64,000 nucleotides of DNA from CABRXV01 sp900754955 (GCA_902475005.1 CABRXV010000001.1:17382-81381), one strand, 5' to 3'; shown: positions 25,412 to 34,361, counted from the first letter of the stretch. The notes: generated by a model not told the origin, from the sequence alone. A program made the numbers and translations.

Positions 25412-26679
25412 AGCGATTTCTCTCAGGTGACGAGGCGTTCGCCGAGGGCGTGCGCCTGGCGCGCCCCCAGGTGATCTCGGCGTATCCCATCACGCCGCAG
25501 ACCGTGGTGGTCGAGCGGCTGTCGGAAATGGTGGAATCGGGCGCGCTCGAGGCCGAATACATCCACGTCGAATCCGAGCATTCGGCGCTCTCGGCGGCGC
25601 TCGGCGCGTCGGCGGCCGGCGCGCGCACGCTCACGGCCACGTCGAGTCAGGGTCTGCTGTACATGGCCGAGGTGCTCACCTACGCCGCGGGAGGTCGTTT
25701 CCCCATCGTGATGATGAACGCCAATCGTTCCACGGCGCTGCCCTGGAACATCTACGGCGACCAGCGCGATTCGCTCTCGCTGCTCGACCACGGCTGGATC
25801 CAGGTGTACGCGCAGGACAATCAGGAGGCGCTCGACCTCGCGCTCATGGCCTACGCGGTGGCGGAGGACCCGCACGTGAACACACCTGTGATGGTGAACC
25901 TCGACGGTTTCGCGCTCACGCACACCTACGAGAGCGTCGATGTGCCGACCGACGCCGCTGCGGCCACGTTCCTTCCGCACAACAACCTGATGAACAAGTT
26001 CGAGTTCGACGAATACAGTACCACCGTGAACATGGGATATTCGGCGGGTCCCACGTACAACCGCTTCTTTAAGTACCGCGAGCATGAGGGGATGCTCGCC
26101 GCCGCAGGGGTGATCGACGAGGTGGAGGGCCGCTTCGCCGCGCAATTCGGCCGCAGCTACCCCGGTCTCATCGAGTGCTACCGCACCGATGACGCCGACG
26201 CGGTGCTCGTGACGCTCGGCTCGGTTGCGGGCCTGGCGCGCCAAACGGTCGATCGCCTGCGCGCGGAAGGCAAGCGCGTGGGCCTCGTGCGCATCCGCTA
26301 CATGCGTCCGTTCCCTGCCGAGCAGCTTGCCGCAGCACTCGCGGGTGCGCGGGCCATCGGCGTGCTCGAGAAGGACATCTCGTTCGGCTACGAGGGCACG
26401 GTGTACACGAACGTGAACTCAGCGCTGCATCAGGCGAACGTTGCGGCGCCGACATACAACTACATCGGCGGCCTCGGCGGCGACGACATCACCGTCGAGC
26501 AGATGGACCAGGTGTTCGGCGAGCTGATCGACGTGGCGGAAGGACGCGGCGCAGCAGAAGGCGAGCGCGTGTCCGCCGTGGCGACCGCGCCCGATCGCGG
26601 CGCGTTCCTCTGCGTCGGGCGGCGGGTTCGGTTCCTCAACATCAGCGCGGAGGAAGGGCGTGACATCCTATGGCAGTAA
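25408..26679 (+). CDS. 2-oxoacid:ferredoxin oxidoreductase alpha subunit
   Basis: 423 residues. Pyrimidine-binding and transketolase-C-like domains of the POR family: SAYPITPQTVVVERLSE, HVESEHSALSAALGAS, ATSSQGLLYMAEVLTYAAGGRFPIVMMNANR, then the C-terminal domain with RIRYMRPFPAEQL. Overlaps the gamma-delta stop by 4 nt and the beta start by 10 nt. Whether the substrate is pyruvate, a branched oxoacid or an aryl-pyruvate cannot be read from the sequence; the paaK neighbour favours an aromatic acid (inference). The last 40 residues form a variable tail. Confidence 0.92.
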   Translation: MKRFLSGDEAFAEGVRLARPQVISAYPITPQTVVVERLSEMVESGALEAEYIHVESEHSALSAALGASAAGARTLTATSSQGLLYMAEVLTYAAGGRFPIVMMNANRSTALPWNIYGDQRDSLSLLDHGWIQVYAQDNQEALDLALMAYAVAEDPHVNTPVMVNLDGFALTHTYESVDVPTDAAAATFLPHNNLMNKFEFDEYSTTVNMGYSAGPTYNRFFKYREHEGMLAAAGVIDEVEGRFAAQFGRSYPGLIECYRTDDADAVLVTLGSVAGLARQTVDRLRAEGKRVGLVRIRYMRPFPAEQLAAALAGARAIGVLEKDISFGYEGTVYTNVNSALHQANVAAPTYNYIGGLGGDDITVEQMDQVFGELIDVAEGRGAAEGERVSAVATAPDRGAFLCVGRRVRFLNISAEEGRDILWQ

Positions 26680-27590
26680 ACGTGAAGAACATGCCCGACG
26701 ACGAGTTCTTCTTCGGGCATAAGGCGTGCGCGGGCTGCGGCGGATCGCTCGCCGTGCGCGCGGCGCTCAAAGTACTCGGCCCGAACGCCGTCTGCGCGCT
26801 GCCGGCGGGCTGCATGAGCGCCGTCGGGTTCAACTTCCCCCAGCTCTGCTTCTCCACCAACGCGATCATCACGCCGTTCGCGGCCACCGCGTCGGTGCTC
26901 TCGGGCATCGAGGCGGGCCTGCGCGCCCGCGGCGTCAAGCCCGACGACTGCACGGTGGTGGGTTTCGCGGGCGACGGCGGCACGGCCGACATCGGCCTGC
27001 AGGCGCTGTCGGGCGCGATTGATCGCAACGACGACATCCTCTACATCTGCTACGACAACGAGGCGTACATGAACACGGGCATCCAGAAGAGCTCGCTCAC
27101 CCCGTTCGGCGCCAAGACCACCACCACGCCTGCGGGTCGCAACGCGCACGGCTGCCTCACGCAGAAGAAGAACATGTTCGAGATCGTGGCCGCCCACGGG
27201 ATCCCCTACGCCGCCACCGCGTCGATCGGGTATCTGCCTGATTACATGCGGAAAGTGGAGAAGGCGGCGTCGATCAAGGGCACCAAGTACATCCATGTGA
27301 TCGCGCCCTGCCCGACGGGCTGGGGCTGCGGCGTCGACGAGACGGTGGAGCTCGCGAAAGAGGTGGTCGATTGCGGGCTGTGGTACCTCGCCGAGTACGA
27401 GGGCCCCGCGCTGGCGGAAGGCTGCCCCAGCGGTCGCGTCACGCTCAACCGCAATCCCAAGCAGTTCGCGAGCGTTGAGGACTACCTGCGTCGTCAGGGT
27501 CGTTTCCGCGCGCTCGACGACGACGAGATCGCGTCGGTGATTGCGGGACGCGATGCGAAGTGGGAGTACCTGCGCTCGGTGGCGCAGTAG
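26670..27590 (+). CDS. 2-oxoacid:ferredoxin oxidoreductase beta subunit (TPP-binding)
   Basis: 306 residues. Carries the TPP pyrophosphate motif GDGGTADIGLQALSGAIDRNDDILYICYDNEAYMNTG and the proximal [4Fe-4S] cysteines (KACAGCGGS and PAGCMS near the N-terminus, with a further cysteine in the C-terminal half). Beta subunits of PORs have this length. GGAGGAAGGG within the end of the alpha gene serves as ribosome site. Completes a three-gene alpha, beta, gamma-delta complex working in the cytoplasm with ferredoxin. Confidence 0.93.
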   Translation: MAVNVKNMPDDEFFFGHKACAGCGGSLAVRAALKVLGPNAVCALPAGCMSAVGFNFPQLCFSTNAIITPFAATASVLSGIEAGLRARGVKPDDCTVVGFAGDGGTADIGLQALSGAIDRNDDILYICYDNEAYMNTGIQKSSLTPFGAKTTTTPAGRNAHGCLTQKKNMFEIVAAHGIPYAATASIGYLPDYMRKVEKAASIKGTKYIHVIAPCPTGWGCGVDETVELAKEVVDCGLWYLAEYEGPALAEGCPSGRVTLNRNPKQFASVEDYLRRQGRFRALDDDEIASVIAGRDAKWEYLRSVAQ

Positions 27591-27741
27591 CGCGCCGCGC
27601 GATGGGGGAGACGCGCTCGACGCGGGTCGTGAGGAGCGCGAAGCGGCGCTCGAGATTGCGCAATCGCTCATAGGCGGCAAGATGGATAATGCTCGCTGAC
27701 AGAACCGATCTGCGGGAAGAGCGGAGAAGACGGAGGCTTCC

Positions 27742-28908
27742 ATGAGCACGGCGAACACGATGCGGCAGAGCACTGGCGAGAGCGGCGAAGCGGGGAAGGA
27801 TCGTCGTGAGGGTCGGCTTCCGCGCATTCTCATCATCGCGACGGGCGGCACGATCGCGTCGACCGATGAAGGCGACGGGCTGACGCCCACGCTGTCGGGG
27901 GAGGATCTTGTGGCGTTCGTGCCCGAGCTCGCGCGCATTGCGCAGATCGATGTGGTGCAGCCGATGAACCTCGACAGCACGAATGTGGCGCCCGACGATT
28001 GGCTGCGCATGGTGCGCATCGTGCGCGAGAGCTACGACGCGTACGACGGCTTCGTGCTCACCCACGGCACCGACACGATGGCGTACACGGCGGCGGGGCT
28101 CGCATACCTCATCCAGAACAGCTCGAAGCCCATTGTGCTTACGGGCTCGCAGCTCTCGATGGCTGATCCTGCAACCGACGCCAAGCGCAACCTGCGCGAT
28201 GCCGTGCGCTACGCCGCCGATCCCGCTGCGCACGGGGTGGTTGTGGTGTTCTGCGGCAAAGTGATCGAGGGCACCCGCGCCCGCAAGCGGCGTACGCGCA
28301 GCTTCGACGCGTTCGAGTCGGTCAACGTGCCGCCGCTGCGCGTGCTGAATGACGGCGATGGGGAAAGCGAGGCCCATGCAGATGCACCGGCGGGCGCAGG
28401 TGAGCGAGCGGGCGCGCCGGCGGCGGAATCGGACGTGCCAGGTGGTGCTTTCGACGCCTCTGCGCAGCGCGTTGCGGACATTCCCGACGGCCCGACTTTC
28501 TACGACCAGTTGAATCAGCGCGTGTTCGTGCTCAAACTTGTGCCGGGGCTCAGCCAGCATGTGTTCGCCGCTCTCGCTGACGACTACGATGCGCTCATCA
28601 TCGAGGCGTTCGGTCTCGGCGGCATTCCCGATCAGCGCCCCAACACGCTGAGCGGCGTGGTTGACGTTTGGCTTGATGCGGGTAAGAGCATCGTGATCAC
28701 CACGCAGGTTCCTGAGGAGGGGAGCGACCCCACGGTGTACGAGGTGGGGCGCACCTTCGCGCAGAAGGGCGGCGTGCTGCTCGCAGGCGATATGACGACG
28801 GAGGCGGCGTTCGCCAAGATGATGTGGGTGCGCGCCCAAACGAGCGACCCCGCTTGCATTCGCGAGCTGTTCTATCGCCCCGTGCAGCATGACCGCATCG
28901 TCGAGTGA
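27742..28908 (+). CDS. L-asparaginase, type I-like
   Basis: Hydrolyses asparagine to aspartate and ammonia. 388 residues without a signal peptide, so cytoplasmic. Catalytic motifs: ILIIATGGTIAST (first Thr), VLTHGTDTMAYTA (second Thr and Asp) and the TGSQLSM strand; the C-terminal EAFGLGGIPD and TQVPEEGSDPTVYEVG segments are also family-like. An insertion of roughly 40 Ala/Gly/Glu-rich residues (nt about 28360-28475) splits the core and is not usual. CGGAGG precedes the ATG. A 5' extension of about 25 polar residues is present. Gene stands alone between the oxidoreductase genes and cyd. Confidence 0.9.
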   Translation: MSTANTMRQSTGESGEAGKDRREGRLPRILIIATGGTIASTDEGDGLTPTLSGEDLVAFVPELARIAQIDVVQPMNLDSTNVAPDDWLRMVRIVRESYDAYDGFVLTHGTDTMAYTAAGLAYLIQNSSKPIVLTGSQLSMADPATDAKRNLRDAVRYAADPAAHGVVVVFCGKVIEGTRARKRRTRSFDAFESVNVPPLRVLNDGDGESEAHADAPAGAGERAGAPAAESDVPGGAFDASAQRVADIPDGPTFYDQLNQRVFVLKLVPGLSQHVFAALADDYDALIIEAFGLGGIPDQRPNTLSGVVDVWLDAGKSIVITTQVPEEGSDPTVYEVGRTFAQKGGVLLAGDMTTEAAFAKMMWVRAQTSDPACIRELFYRPVQHDRIVE

Positions 28909-28944
28909 CAGACGGACGGGGCTGGTGACAAGCGGACAGGGCTG
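28905..28944 (+). repeat. Tandem 20-bp repeat at the end of the asparaginase gene
   Basis: Two copies (28905-28924, 28925-28944; 17 of 20 identical) of GTGACArrCGGACrGGGCTG, the first containing the stop codon. A GGACAG...CTGTCC inverted repeat follows. Confidence 0.6.
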
Positions 28945-29052
28945 ACCCCACTGCTGTCCACTCGCCACCGCGAATAGGCAGTTTCGGGCGCGGTCTTGCC
29001 CTGTGCCGGCAAAATTTATGCGCGTGTAACTGGAACTTCTCCGGAAAGTCTC

Positions 29053-29080
29053 TATAATGTGACTCAAATGATAGCATTTG
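29053..29080 (+). promoter_or_regulatory. cydAB promoter with overlapping operator-like palindrome
   Basis: TATAAT (29053-29058) without a clear -35, followed at the expected start site by the inverted repeat CAAATG-ATAG-CATTTG (29065-29080). A repressor site there would control cytochrome bd; the regulator is unknown. Confidence 0.5.
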
Positions 29081-29162
29081 CTGCGAGCTGGCGAGCGATG
29101 TCGGAGCAAGCGCTATTGCCGCCAGACGGCGTCCGCCGTCGCATGATGTGAGGAGGGGGACC

Positions 29163-30692
29163 ATGGACTTTTTGTCTGATCCGGTCTTGCTGGCGCGCAT
29201 CCAGTTTGCGCTCACGGCAAGCTACCACTTCATCTTCGTGCCGATCTCCATCGGCATCGGACTCATCATGGCGATTTTCGTAACCAAGGCGTTCCGTTCG
29301 AAGAAGGCTGAAGACGAGGCTCTCTCACGCATGTGGGTGAAGATCTTCACCGCGACGTTCGCGATCGGCGTGGCCACGGGCATCACCATGGAATTCTCGT
29401 TCGGCACCAACTGGGCCGACTACTCTCGTTTCGTGGGCGACATCTTCGGCGCACCGCTCGCCGCCGAGGCCCTGTTCGCCTTCTTCCTGGAATCGGTGTT
29501 CCTCGGTGTGCTGCTGTTCGGTCGCAAGCGCGTGAGCCCGAAGTTCTATCTCGTGTCCTCGTGGCTCGTGTGGTTCGGCTCGTGCCTGTCGGCACTGTGG
29601 ATCATCATCGCCAACTCGTGGATGCAGACGCCGGCGGGCGCAACGCTTTCGGCTGACGGAACCGAGGCGATCATCACCGACTTCTTCGCCGCTGCGTTCA
29701 ATCCCACGACGCTCGTGCGTTACTCGCACACGGTGGTGGGCCTGCTCATCATGGGCGCGTTCGTGGCCATTGCCATCGCGGCGTGGTATCTCATCAAGAA
29801 GCGCCATCAGGACGCTGCCATGAAGATCATGCGCGTCGGTGCGGTGGTCGGCATCGTCGCGACGTGCGCGATGCTCGTGACCGCGCACTCCTCGGCTGTG
29901 GCGGTGTCTGAGGAGCAGCCGACGAAGCTCGCCATGATGGAGGGCATGTACGACTCCGAGGTGCCGCCGCTCTACGCGTTCGGCTGGGTCGACGAGGAAA
30001 GCCAGGAGGTGCTCACGCCCTTCGCGATCCCAGGCGGCACGAGCTTCCTCGCCACGGGCACCTGGGACACCGAGTACCTCGGCCTCAACGAGCTCGCCGC
30101 AACCGACAAGTACGGCGACATCGTGGTGGAGGACCTGCCGGTGAACTTCGTGTTCCAGAGCTACCACCTCATGGTGGCGTGCTTCGGCCTCATCGCGGTG
30201 TGCGTGATCCTTGCGCTCGTGTTCTCGCGGAAGAACGCCGGCGTGAAGAAGATGCGCTGGCTGCAGTACCTGCTGCTCATCTCGCCGCTGTTCCCGTTCC
30301 TGGCGATCCAGGCGGGTTGGATGACGGCGGAGATCGGCCGTCAACCGTACGTGGTGTATCCGTCCACGACAGGTCCCGACGGCGTGTACCTGCTCACCGC
30401 CGACGGAACGAGCGCGTCAGTGACGCCCGTTGAGCTCGTCATCACGGTGGTGCTGTTCCTGCTCGTGTACCTCATGCTGTTCGTGGGCTGGGCGCGCGTG
30501 ATCAGCAAGTTCATCAAGCAGGGTCCGGTGTACGACGACGCTGCGCTTGCCGTCGAGGCGGCGGGCACGGCTTCCGCCGCGGCGGGCACTCCTGCGGCGA
30601 CGTCTGCAGAGCGCGAAGGTGCCGAAGCTGCCGAAGCCGGCGGGGTTGATGCGCCGCGCGGCGCGGCTTCCACGGAAGGGGGCGATCGATAA
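29163..30692 (+). CDS. cydA: Cytochrome bd ubiquinol/menaquinol oxidase subunit I
   Basis: Membrane subunit holding hemes b558, b595 and d; reduces O2 to water. 509 residues. N-terminal RIQFALTASYHFIFVPISIGIG with the heme-ligand His, multiple membrane helices, a short Q-loop as in Gram-positives, and GWMTAEIGRQPYVV near the C-terminus (GRQPY in place of the usual GRQPW). The last 55 residues are Ala/Glu/Gly-rich and cytoplasmic, not part of the family. AGGAGGGGG precedes the ATG. cydB follows with a 1-nt overlap. Gives low-oxygen respiration or oxygen detoxification to an otherwise anaerobic-looking organism. Confidence 0.94.
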   Translation: MDFLSDPVLLARIQFALTASYHFIFVPISIGIGLIMAIFVTKAFRSKKAEDEALSRMWVKIFTATFAIGVATGITMEFSFGTNWADYSRFVGDIFGAPLAAEALFAFFLESVFLGVLLFGRKRVSPKFYLVSSWLVWFGSCLSALWIIIANSWMQTPAGATLSADGTEAIITDFFAAAFNPTTLVRYSHTVVGLLIMGAFVAIAIAAWYLIKKRHQDAAMKIMRVGAVVGIVATCAMLVTAHSSAVAVSEEQPTKLAMMEGMYDSEVPPLYAFGWVDEESQEVLTPFAIPGGTSFLATGTWDTEYLGLNELAATDKYGDIVVEDLPVNFVFQSYHLMVACFGLIAVCVILALVFSRKNAGVKKMRWLQYLLLISPLFPFLAIQAGWMTAEIGRQPYVVYPSTTGPDGVYLLTADGTSASVTPVELVITVVLFLLVYLMLFVGWARVISKFIKQGPVYDDAALAVEAAGTASAAAGTPAATSAEREGAEAAEAGGVDAPRGAASTEGGDR

Positions 30693-31714
30693 TGACGATC
30701 CTCAGTGTGCTGTGGTTCTTCCTGATCTTCGTCCTGATTGCGGGATATTTCATCCTTGACGGTTTCGACCTCGGCGCTGGCGTGCTGTATCCCTTCGTTG
30801 CGAAAAGCGACGAGGACAAAGCGATTGTGCGCCGGGCGATCGGTCCGGTGTGGGACGGCAACGAGGTGTGGCTGCTCACGGCGGGTGGCGCGCTGTTCGC
30901 GGCGTTCCCCGCAGCGTACGCTACCACGTTCTCGGGTTTCTACCTTGCGGTGATGCTCGTGCTGTTCGGCCTTATCGTGCGCGCGGTGTCGTTCGAGTTC
31001 TGGGCGGGCGACACGGGCTGGCGCAAGGTCTGGGACGTGTGCTTCTTCCTCGGCTCGCTTTTGCCGGCGCTTCTGCTTGGCGTTGCGGTGGGCAACATCT
31101 TTGCGGGCATCCCGATGGACGCAAACGGCGATTACGCGGGTATTCCCCTGATTGGCCTTGTGACTCCGTTCACGCTGCTTACGGGCCTGCTCGGTCTGGC
31201 GCTGTTCGTGGCGGCGGGCGCAAGCTGGATTGCACTCAAGGCGCCTGAGGGCTCCGAGCTGCAGCAGCGTGCGGCGCGCCTGCGCATGCCGCTGCAGGTG
31301 GTGGCGCTCGTGCTGTTCGTCGTGGTGACGGTGCTCGCGCTGACGGGCACGGGCCCGGCGATGGCGCCCGAGCTTGGCGCGGCGCGTGTGCTGTTCGCGG
31401 TGCTGTTCGTCGCGGCGATCGTCGTCGCGATCGCGTGGGGCAAGAAGAGCGATCTTGTCACTTTCCTTGCCCAAAGCGTGTCGGCGTTCTCGATCACGGC
31501 GCTGCTCGCGTGCTCGATGTTCCCCAATCTGGTGGTGGCGAGCGAAGGCAGCGTGGGCGAGGCGATCACGCTCATGAGCGCCGGCGCGTCTGAGCTGTCG
31601 CTCACGTGCATGACGGTGATCCTGTGCATCGGCTTGCCGCTCGTGCTGATCTACCACGTGGTGATCTACCGCACGTTCCGCGGTCGCGTGTCCAAGGAGG
31701 ATCTGGCCCACTAG
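30692..31714 (+). CDS. cydB: Cytochrome bd oxidase subunit II
   Basis: Partner of CydA. 340 residues with about eight membrane helices; opens with the family pattern LWFFLIFVLIAGYFILDGFDLGAGVLYPF, followed by RAIGPVWDGNEVWLLTAGGALFAAFP and RAVSFEF. Overlaps the cydA stop (TAATG). The cydCD heme/thiol exporter genes do not follow here, so they must be elsewhere or absent. Confidence 0.94.
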   Translation: MTILSVLWFFLIFVLIAGYFILDGFDLGAGVLYPFVAKSDEDKAIVRRAIGPVWDGNEVWLLTAGGALFAAFPAAYATTFSGFYLAVMLVLFGLIVRAVSFEFWAGDTGWRKVWDVCFFLGSLLPALLLGVAVGNIFAGIPMDANGDYAGIPLIGLVTPFTLLTGLLGLALFVAAGASWIALKAPEGSELQQRAARLRMPLQVVALVLFVVVTVLALTGTGPAMAPELGAARVLFAVLFVAAIVVAIAWGKKSDLVTFLAQSVSAFSITALLACSMFPNLVVASEGSVGEAITLMSAGASELSLTCMTVILCIGLPLVLIYHVVIYRTFRGRVSKEDLAH

Positions 31715-31908
31715 ACAGATGGCGCGCTGCGGGGGCGTTCGGTCCTCGCAGCGCGCTGGTGCGTCAGCGCTCGGCGCGGGCGGCGCGGGTGCGGGCAGTG
31801 CCGGCACAGGCAGCGTGGGCGTAGGTAGCGTGGACGCAAGCGATGCGCGCATAGTCGGTGCGCGGTGGGCGGAGCGGTTCGCTTCGCGCCAGATTCCGCG
31901 GCGCGGAA

Positions 31909-31924
31909 TGTTTCACGTGAAACA
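31909..31924. other. parS site 17
   Basis: Perfect parS in a 24-bp palindrome (31905-31928). It is the only site within a 12-kb span. The 340 nt from the cydB stop to the terminator hold no gene. Confidence 0.95.
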
Positions 31925-32058
31925 TTCCAGGATGTGCGTGCGGGTGGCCGCGCTTTCCCCGTGGTCGCTGCGTTCTTCGCGCCGCCCGCGACAGCGGCGC
32001 CTGCGATGTTGACACTCGCGTCGCGACCTCGACCTTCGCAATATTCCGCGTTCTCCAA

Positions 32059-32102
32059 CCTCCCGCTTCTCAGGTTTGTTGCCTGGGAAGCGGGAGGTTT
32101 TT
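32059..32102 (+). terminator. Intrinsic terminator downstream of cydB
   Basis: 16-bp stem CCTCCCGCTTCTCAGG / CCTGGGAAGCGGGAGG (one G-T pair), 7-nt loop, then TTTTT. No gene between it and cydB, so the cyd transcript may have a long 3' tail. Confidence 0.88.
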
Positions 32103-32297
32103 GTTTGCGCGAGCATTTGAGCGTTTTCTTCCAAACGCGCTCATAAAGAAACCTGCCCTCGCAGAATTCGCGCAAAACGTATGTGCGAATGCGGATTCGC
32201 GCATTTTCTTACACGCGTTTCTGCGAAACGGTGGGTTTTTTTACACAGGCAATACAAACCAAAGCGAATGCCTAGGTTTCGTTTCGACCAATTCGGG

Positions 32298-32303
32298 TAC
32301 AAT
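32298..32303 (+). promoter_or_regulatory. -10 element before the DUF4190-like gene
   Basis: TACAAT in an AT-rich stretch following the cyd terminator; the -35 is not clear. It would start transcription at the base of the leader hairpin. Confidence 0.4.
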
Positions 32304-32305
32304 AT

Positions 32306-32339
32306 GTGGAGGACTGATGGATTTTGAATCAGCCTCCAC
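32306..32339 (+). promoter_or_regulatory. Leader hairpin overlapping a small upstream ORF
   Basis: Stem GTGGAGG-(A)-CTGAT / ATCAG-CCTCCAC, 12 bp with one bulge and a 9-nt loop. It buries the GGAGG ribosome site and the ATG of the 10-codon ORF, and lies 25 nt before the main gene. Confidence 0.5.
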
Positions 32340-32349
32340 TGTTAGTTGA
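32317..32349 (+). CDS. Possible 10-residue leader peptide MDFESASTVS
   Basis: ATG with GTGGAGG 4 nt upstream, ten codons and a TGA that touches the next in-frame ATG (TGAATGA). The strong ribosome site and the hairpin around it suggest translation-linked control of the downstream gene. No attenuation-type codon run is evident apart from three Ser codons; it could be chance. Confidence 0.35.
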   Translation: MDFESASTVS

Positions 32350-32364
32350 ATGAAGGGAACCGTT

Positions 32365-33765
32365 ATGGACGAGCGGAAGGACAATCCTTTCCAGGAAGAG
32401 CCGGTGAACGAGGCTATTCCTATGGATCCTGCAAACAATGAGGGCAAGGCAAGCGAAGCCGATGCCGCCGACACCACTCAGCCGGTGGCGGCTGGCGCGG
32501 ACGCCGCACAGCCCGTTAACCCCTACGGCGCGCCTCTCCAGAGCGGCGTTCCTGTTAACGCAGGTGCGCAGCCGGTGAATCCGTATGCGACGCCCGTCGC
32601 ACAGCCGGCGACTGAGGCTGCTCAGCCTGCAGCGCAGCCTGCGGCGGAAGGCGGCGCGCAGCCTGCCGCCGACGCGGGCGCCGCACCCGCAGCGGATCCG
32701 ACCCAGCCTGTCGGCCAGCCCGCAGCGGGTGCCGATCCCACGCAGCCGGTGAATCCGTACGCTGCGCCGGCTCAGCCCCAGCAGCCTACGATGCCCATGG
32801 GCGGCCCCGCTCCCCAGCAGCCCACCAACCCCTACGGCGCTCCCGTTCCGCCTCCGATGGGCGGGCAGCCGGGTGCTCCCGCAGGTGGCTACGGCGCACC
32901 TGCTCCGCAGGGTAACGGCAGGGCCATCGCTGCGCTGATCTGCGGTATCGCCGCCATTATCTTCGGCTTCGTGTTCTCGATCATCGGCCTTATTCTCGGT
33001 ATCGTGGCCATCGTGCTGGCGGGGTCGTTCATCAAGACCCGCGGCCCGATCGGCATTGCCAAGGCCGGCCGTATCACCGGCATCATCGGCGTTATCGTGT
33101 CGGTGATCATGATGGTTATCGCCCTTGTGCTCGGCGTTGCGGTTGTCGGCGCCATCATCGGCGGCGCGGGCGATGAGCCCCTCACGCCTCCGACGAGCTC
33201 CTCGAGTGCGATCGTCGACTCCTCGAGCTCGGCTGTTGTTGCGGGCAGCGATGAGGAACAGGCAGCCATCGACATGGTTTCCGCACGCCTCGACGGCTTC
33301 AAGAACAAGTCTGACGAAGCGGTGAATGAGCTCGCCACGCTTGTTGACGCGGGCTTCACCGAGCAGACCGGCTACTCGATGCAGGACTGCGGTGTCGACC
33401 CGAAGGATTACGTGCGCGCCGTGCTTGACGGTTTCGACTACGAGCAGAGCCTGGTCAGCGCTGACAGCGAGATCAGCGACGAGGGCTTCGTGTCCTACGA
33501 CGTGACGATGCGCACCGCCCTTGACGTCATCGGAACGATGAACGACAAGATCAACGAGTACACGTCCTCCGACGAGTACGCCACCACCACCACCGAGCAG
33601 GACATGGCGAAAATGGGCGAGATCATCATGGAGGCTGCCTCCGAGACTGAGCTCTCCGACTACAACTACCTGTCCGTCGACATCAACTACGAGAACGGTC
33701 AGTGGGTGATTGACGAGGATTCTTGGAACGACGAGATCGATTGGCTGTTCGGTCTGTCCGACTAG
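32365..33765 (+). CDS. DUF4190-like membrane protein with Pro/Ala-rich N-terminus
   Basis: 466 residues. The cytoplasmic N-terminal 180 residues are disordered, with repeated QPVNPY(G/A)AP motifs. Then two membrane helices (about 190-255; GRAIAALICGIAAIIFGFVFSIIGLILGIVAIVLAG is the DUF4190 pattern), a Ser-rich spacer, and a C-terminal extracellular domain of about 180 residues (EEQAAIDMVSARLDGFKNKSDEAVNEL...) that resembles small DUF5105-type lipoprotein domains. AAGGGA lies upstream of the ATG at 32365; the ATG at 32350 is also in frame. Probable envelope protein, function unknown. Confidence 0.78.
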   Translation: MDERKDNPFQEEPVNEAIPMDPANNEGKASEADAADTTQPVAAGADAAQPVNPYGAPLQSGVPVNAGAQPVNPYATPVAQPATEAAQPAAQPAAEGGAQPAADAGAAPAADPTQPVGQPAAGADPTQPVNPYAAPAQPQQPTMPMGGPAPQQPTNPYGAPVPPPMGGQPGAPAGGYGAPAPQGNGRAIAALICGIAAIIFGFVFSIIGLILGIVAIVLAGSFIKTRGPIGIAKAGRITGIIGVIVSVIMMVIALVLGVAVVGAIIGGAGDEPLTPPTSSSSAIVDSSSSAVVAGSDEEQAAIDMVSARLDGFKNKSDEAVNELATLVDAGFTEQTGYSMQDCGVDPKDYVRAVLDGFDYEQSLVSADSEISDEGFVSYDVTMRTALDVIGTMNDKINEYTSSDEYATTTTEQDMAKMGEIIMEAASETELSDYNYLSVDINYENGQWVIDEDSWNDEIDWLFGLSD

Positions 33766-33815
33766 CGGCGATCTGAAAGCGCGCTCTGGTTTTTTCGGAA
33801 CGGCTTTTCTATAAG

Positions 33816-33857
33816 AAGGGGCCGGATGTTTCACGTGAAACATCCGGCCCCTTTGTT
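33816..33857. terminator. parS-containing bidirectional terminator
   Basis: 38-bp perfect palindrome (AAGGGGCCGGA, parS core, TCCGGCCCCTT) followed by TTGTTG; between convergent genes. Confidence 0.85.
33827..33842. other. parS site 18
   Basis: Perfect parS at the apex of the terminator before yqeY. Confidence 0.95.
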
Positions 33858-33917
33858 GTGGCGTCGCAAACGTTCGCTTTTGATCGGGCGTCTGCGTGGG
33901 AACCGCCCGCTTCTTTG

Positions 33918-34361
33918 CTACGAAAGGCGCTTGCCGAGCTCGGCTGCTGCGGCGGCTTTGTCGAAGTTGCCGCCCGTCTTCTGCGTGAGCGCGCCCATCA
34001 CGCGTCCCATCTCCTCCTTCGTGGTTGCGCCGGTCTCCGCGAGCACCGTGTCGATAAGCGCCATGAGCTCGTCGCCCGACACCTGGCGCGGCAGGTACTC
34101 CTCAAGGATGGCTACCTGCTCGGTAAGCGTATCGGTGCGCTCCTGGTTGGTGCCCGCCTTGATGGAGCCCTCGAGCGTCTCCTTCGTCTGCTTGAGCACG
34201 CGCTTGATCATGGCATCGACGTCGGCTTCCACGATCTCGCGGCGCTCGTCGACTTCGATCGCTTTCAGCTCGGTGTGCACCTGGCGCAGAATGTCGCGGC
34301 GCTTGGTGTCGCGCGCTTTCATGGCGGCTTTGATCTCGTCCTGCAGCTTCTGGTATTCCAT
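33918..34361 (-). CDS. yqeY: GatB/YqeY domain protein
   Basis: 147 residues, full length for the family: MEYQKLQDEIKAAMKARDTKRRDILRQVHTELKAIEVDERRE at the start, LEEYLPRQVSGDEL in the middle and MGRVMGALTQKTGGNFD near the end. YqeY shares the tail domain of GatB and binds tRNA-like substrates; its cellular role is not settled. AAGGAGC lies 4 nt before the ATG. Convergent with the DUF4190-like gene across a parS terminator. Confidence 0.93.
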   Translation of the reverse strand: MEYQKLQDEIKAAMKARDTKRRDILRQVHTELKAIEVDERREIVEADVDAMIKRVLKQTKETLEGSIKAGTNQERTDTLTEQVAILEEYLPRQVSGDELMALIDTVLAETGATTKEEMGRVMGALTQKTGGNFDKAAAAAELGKRLS

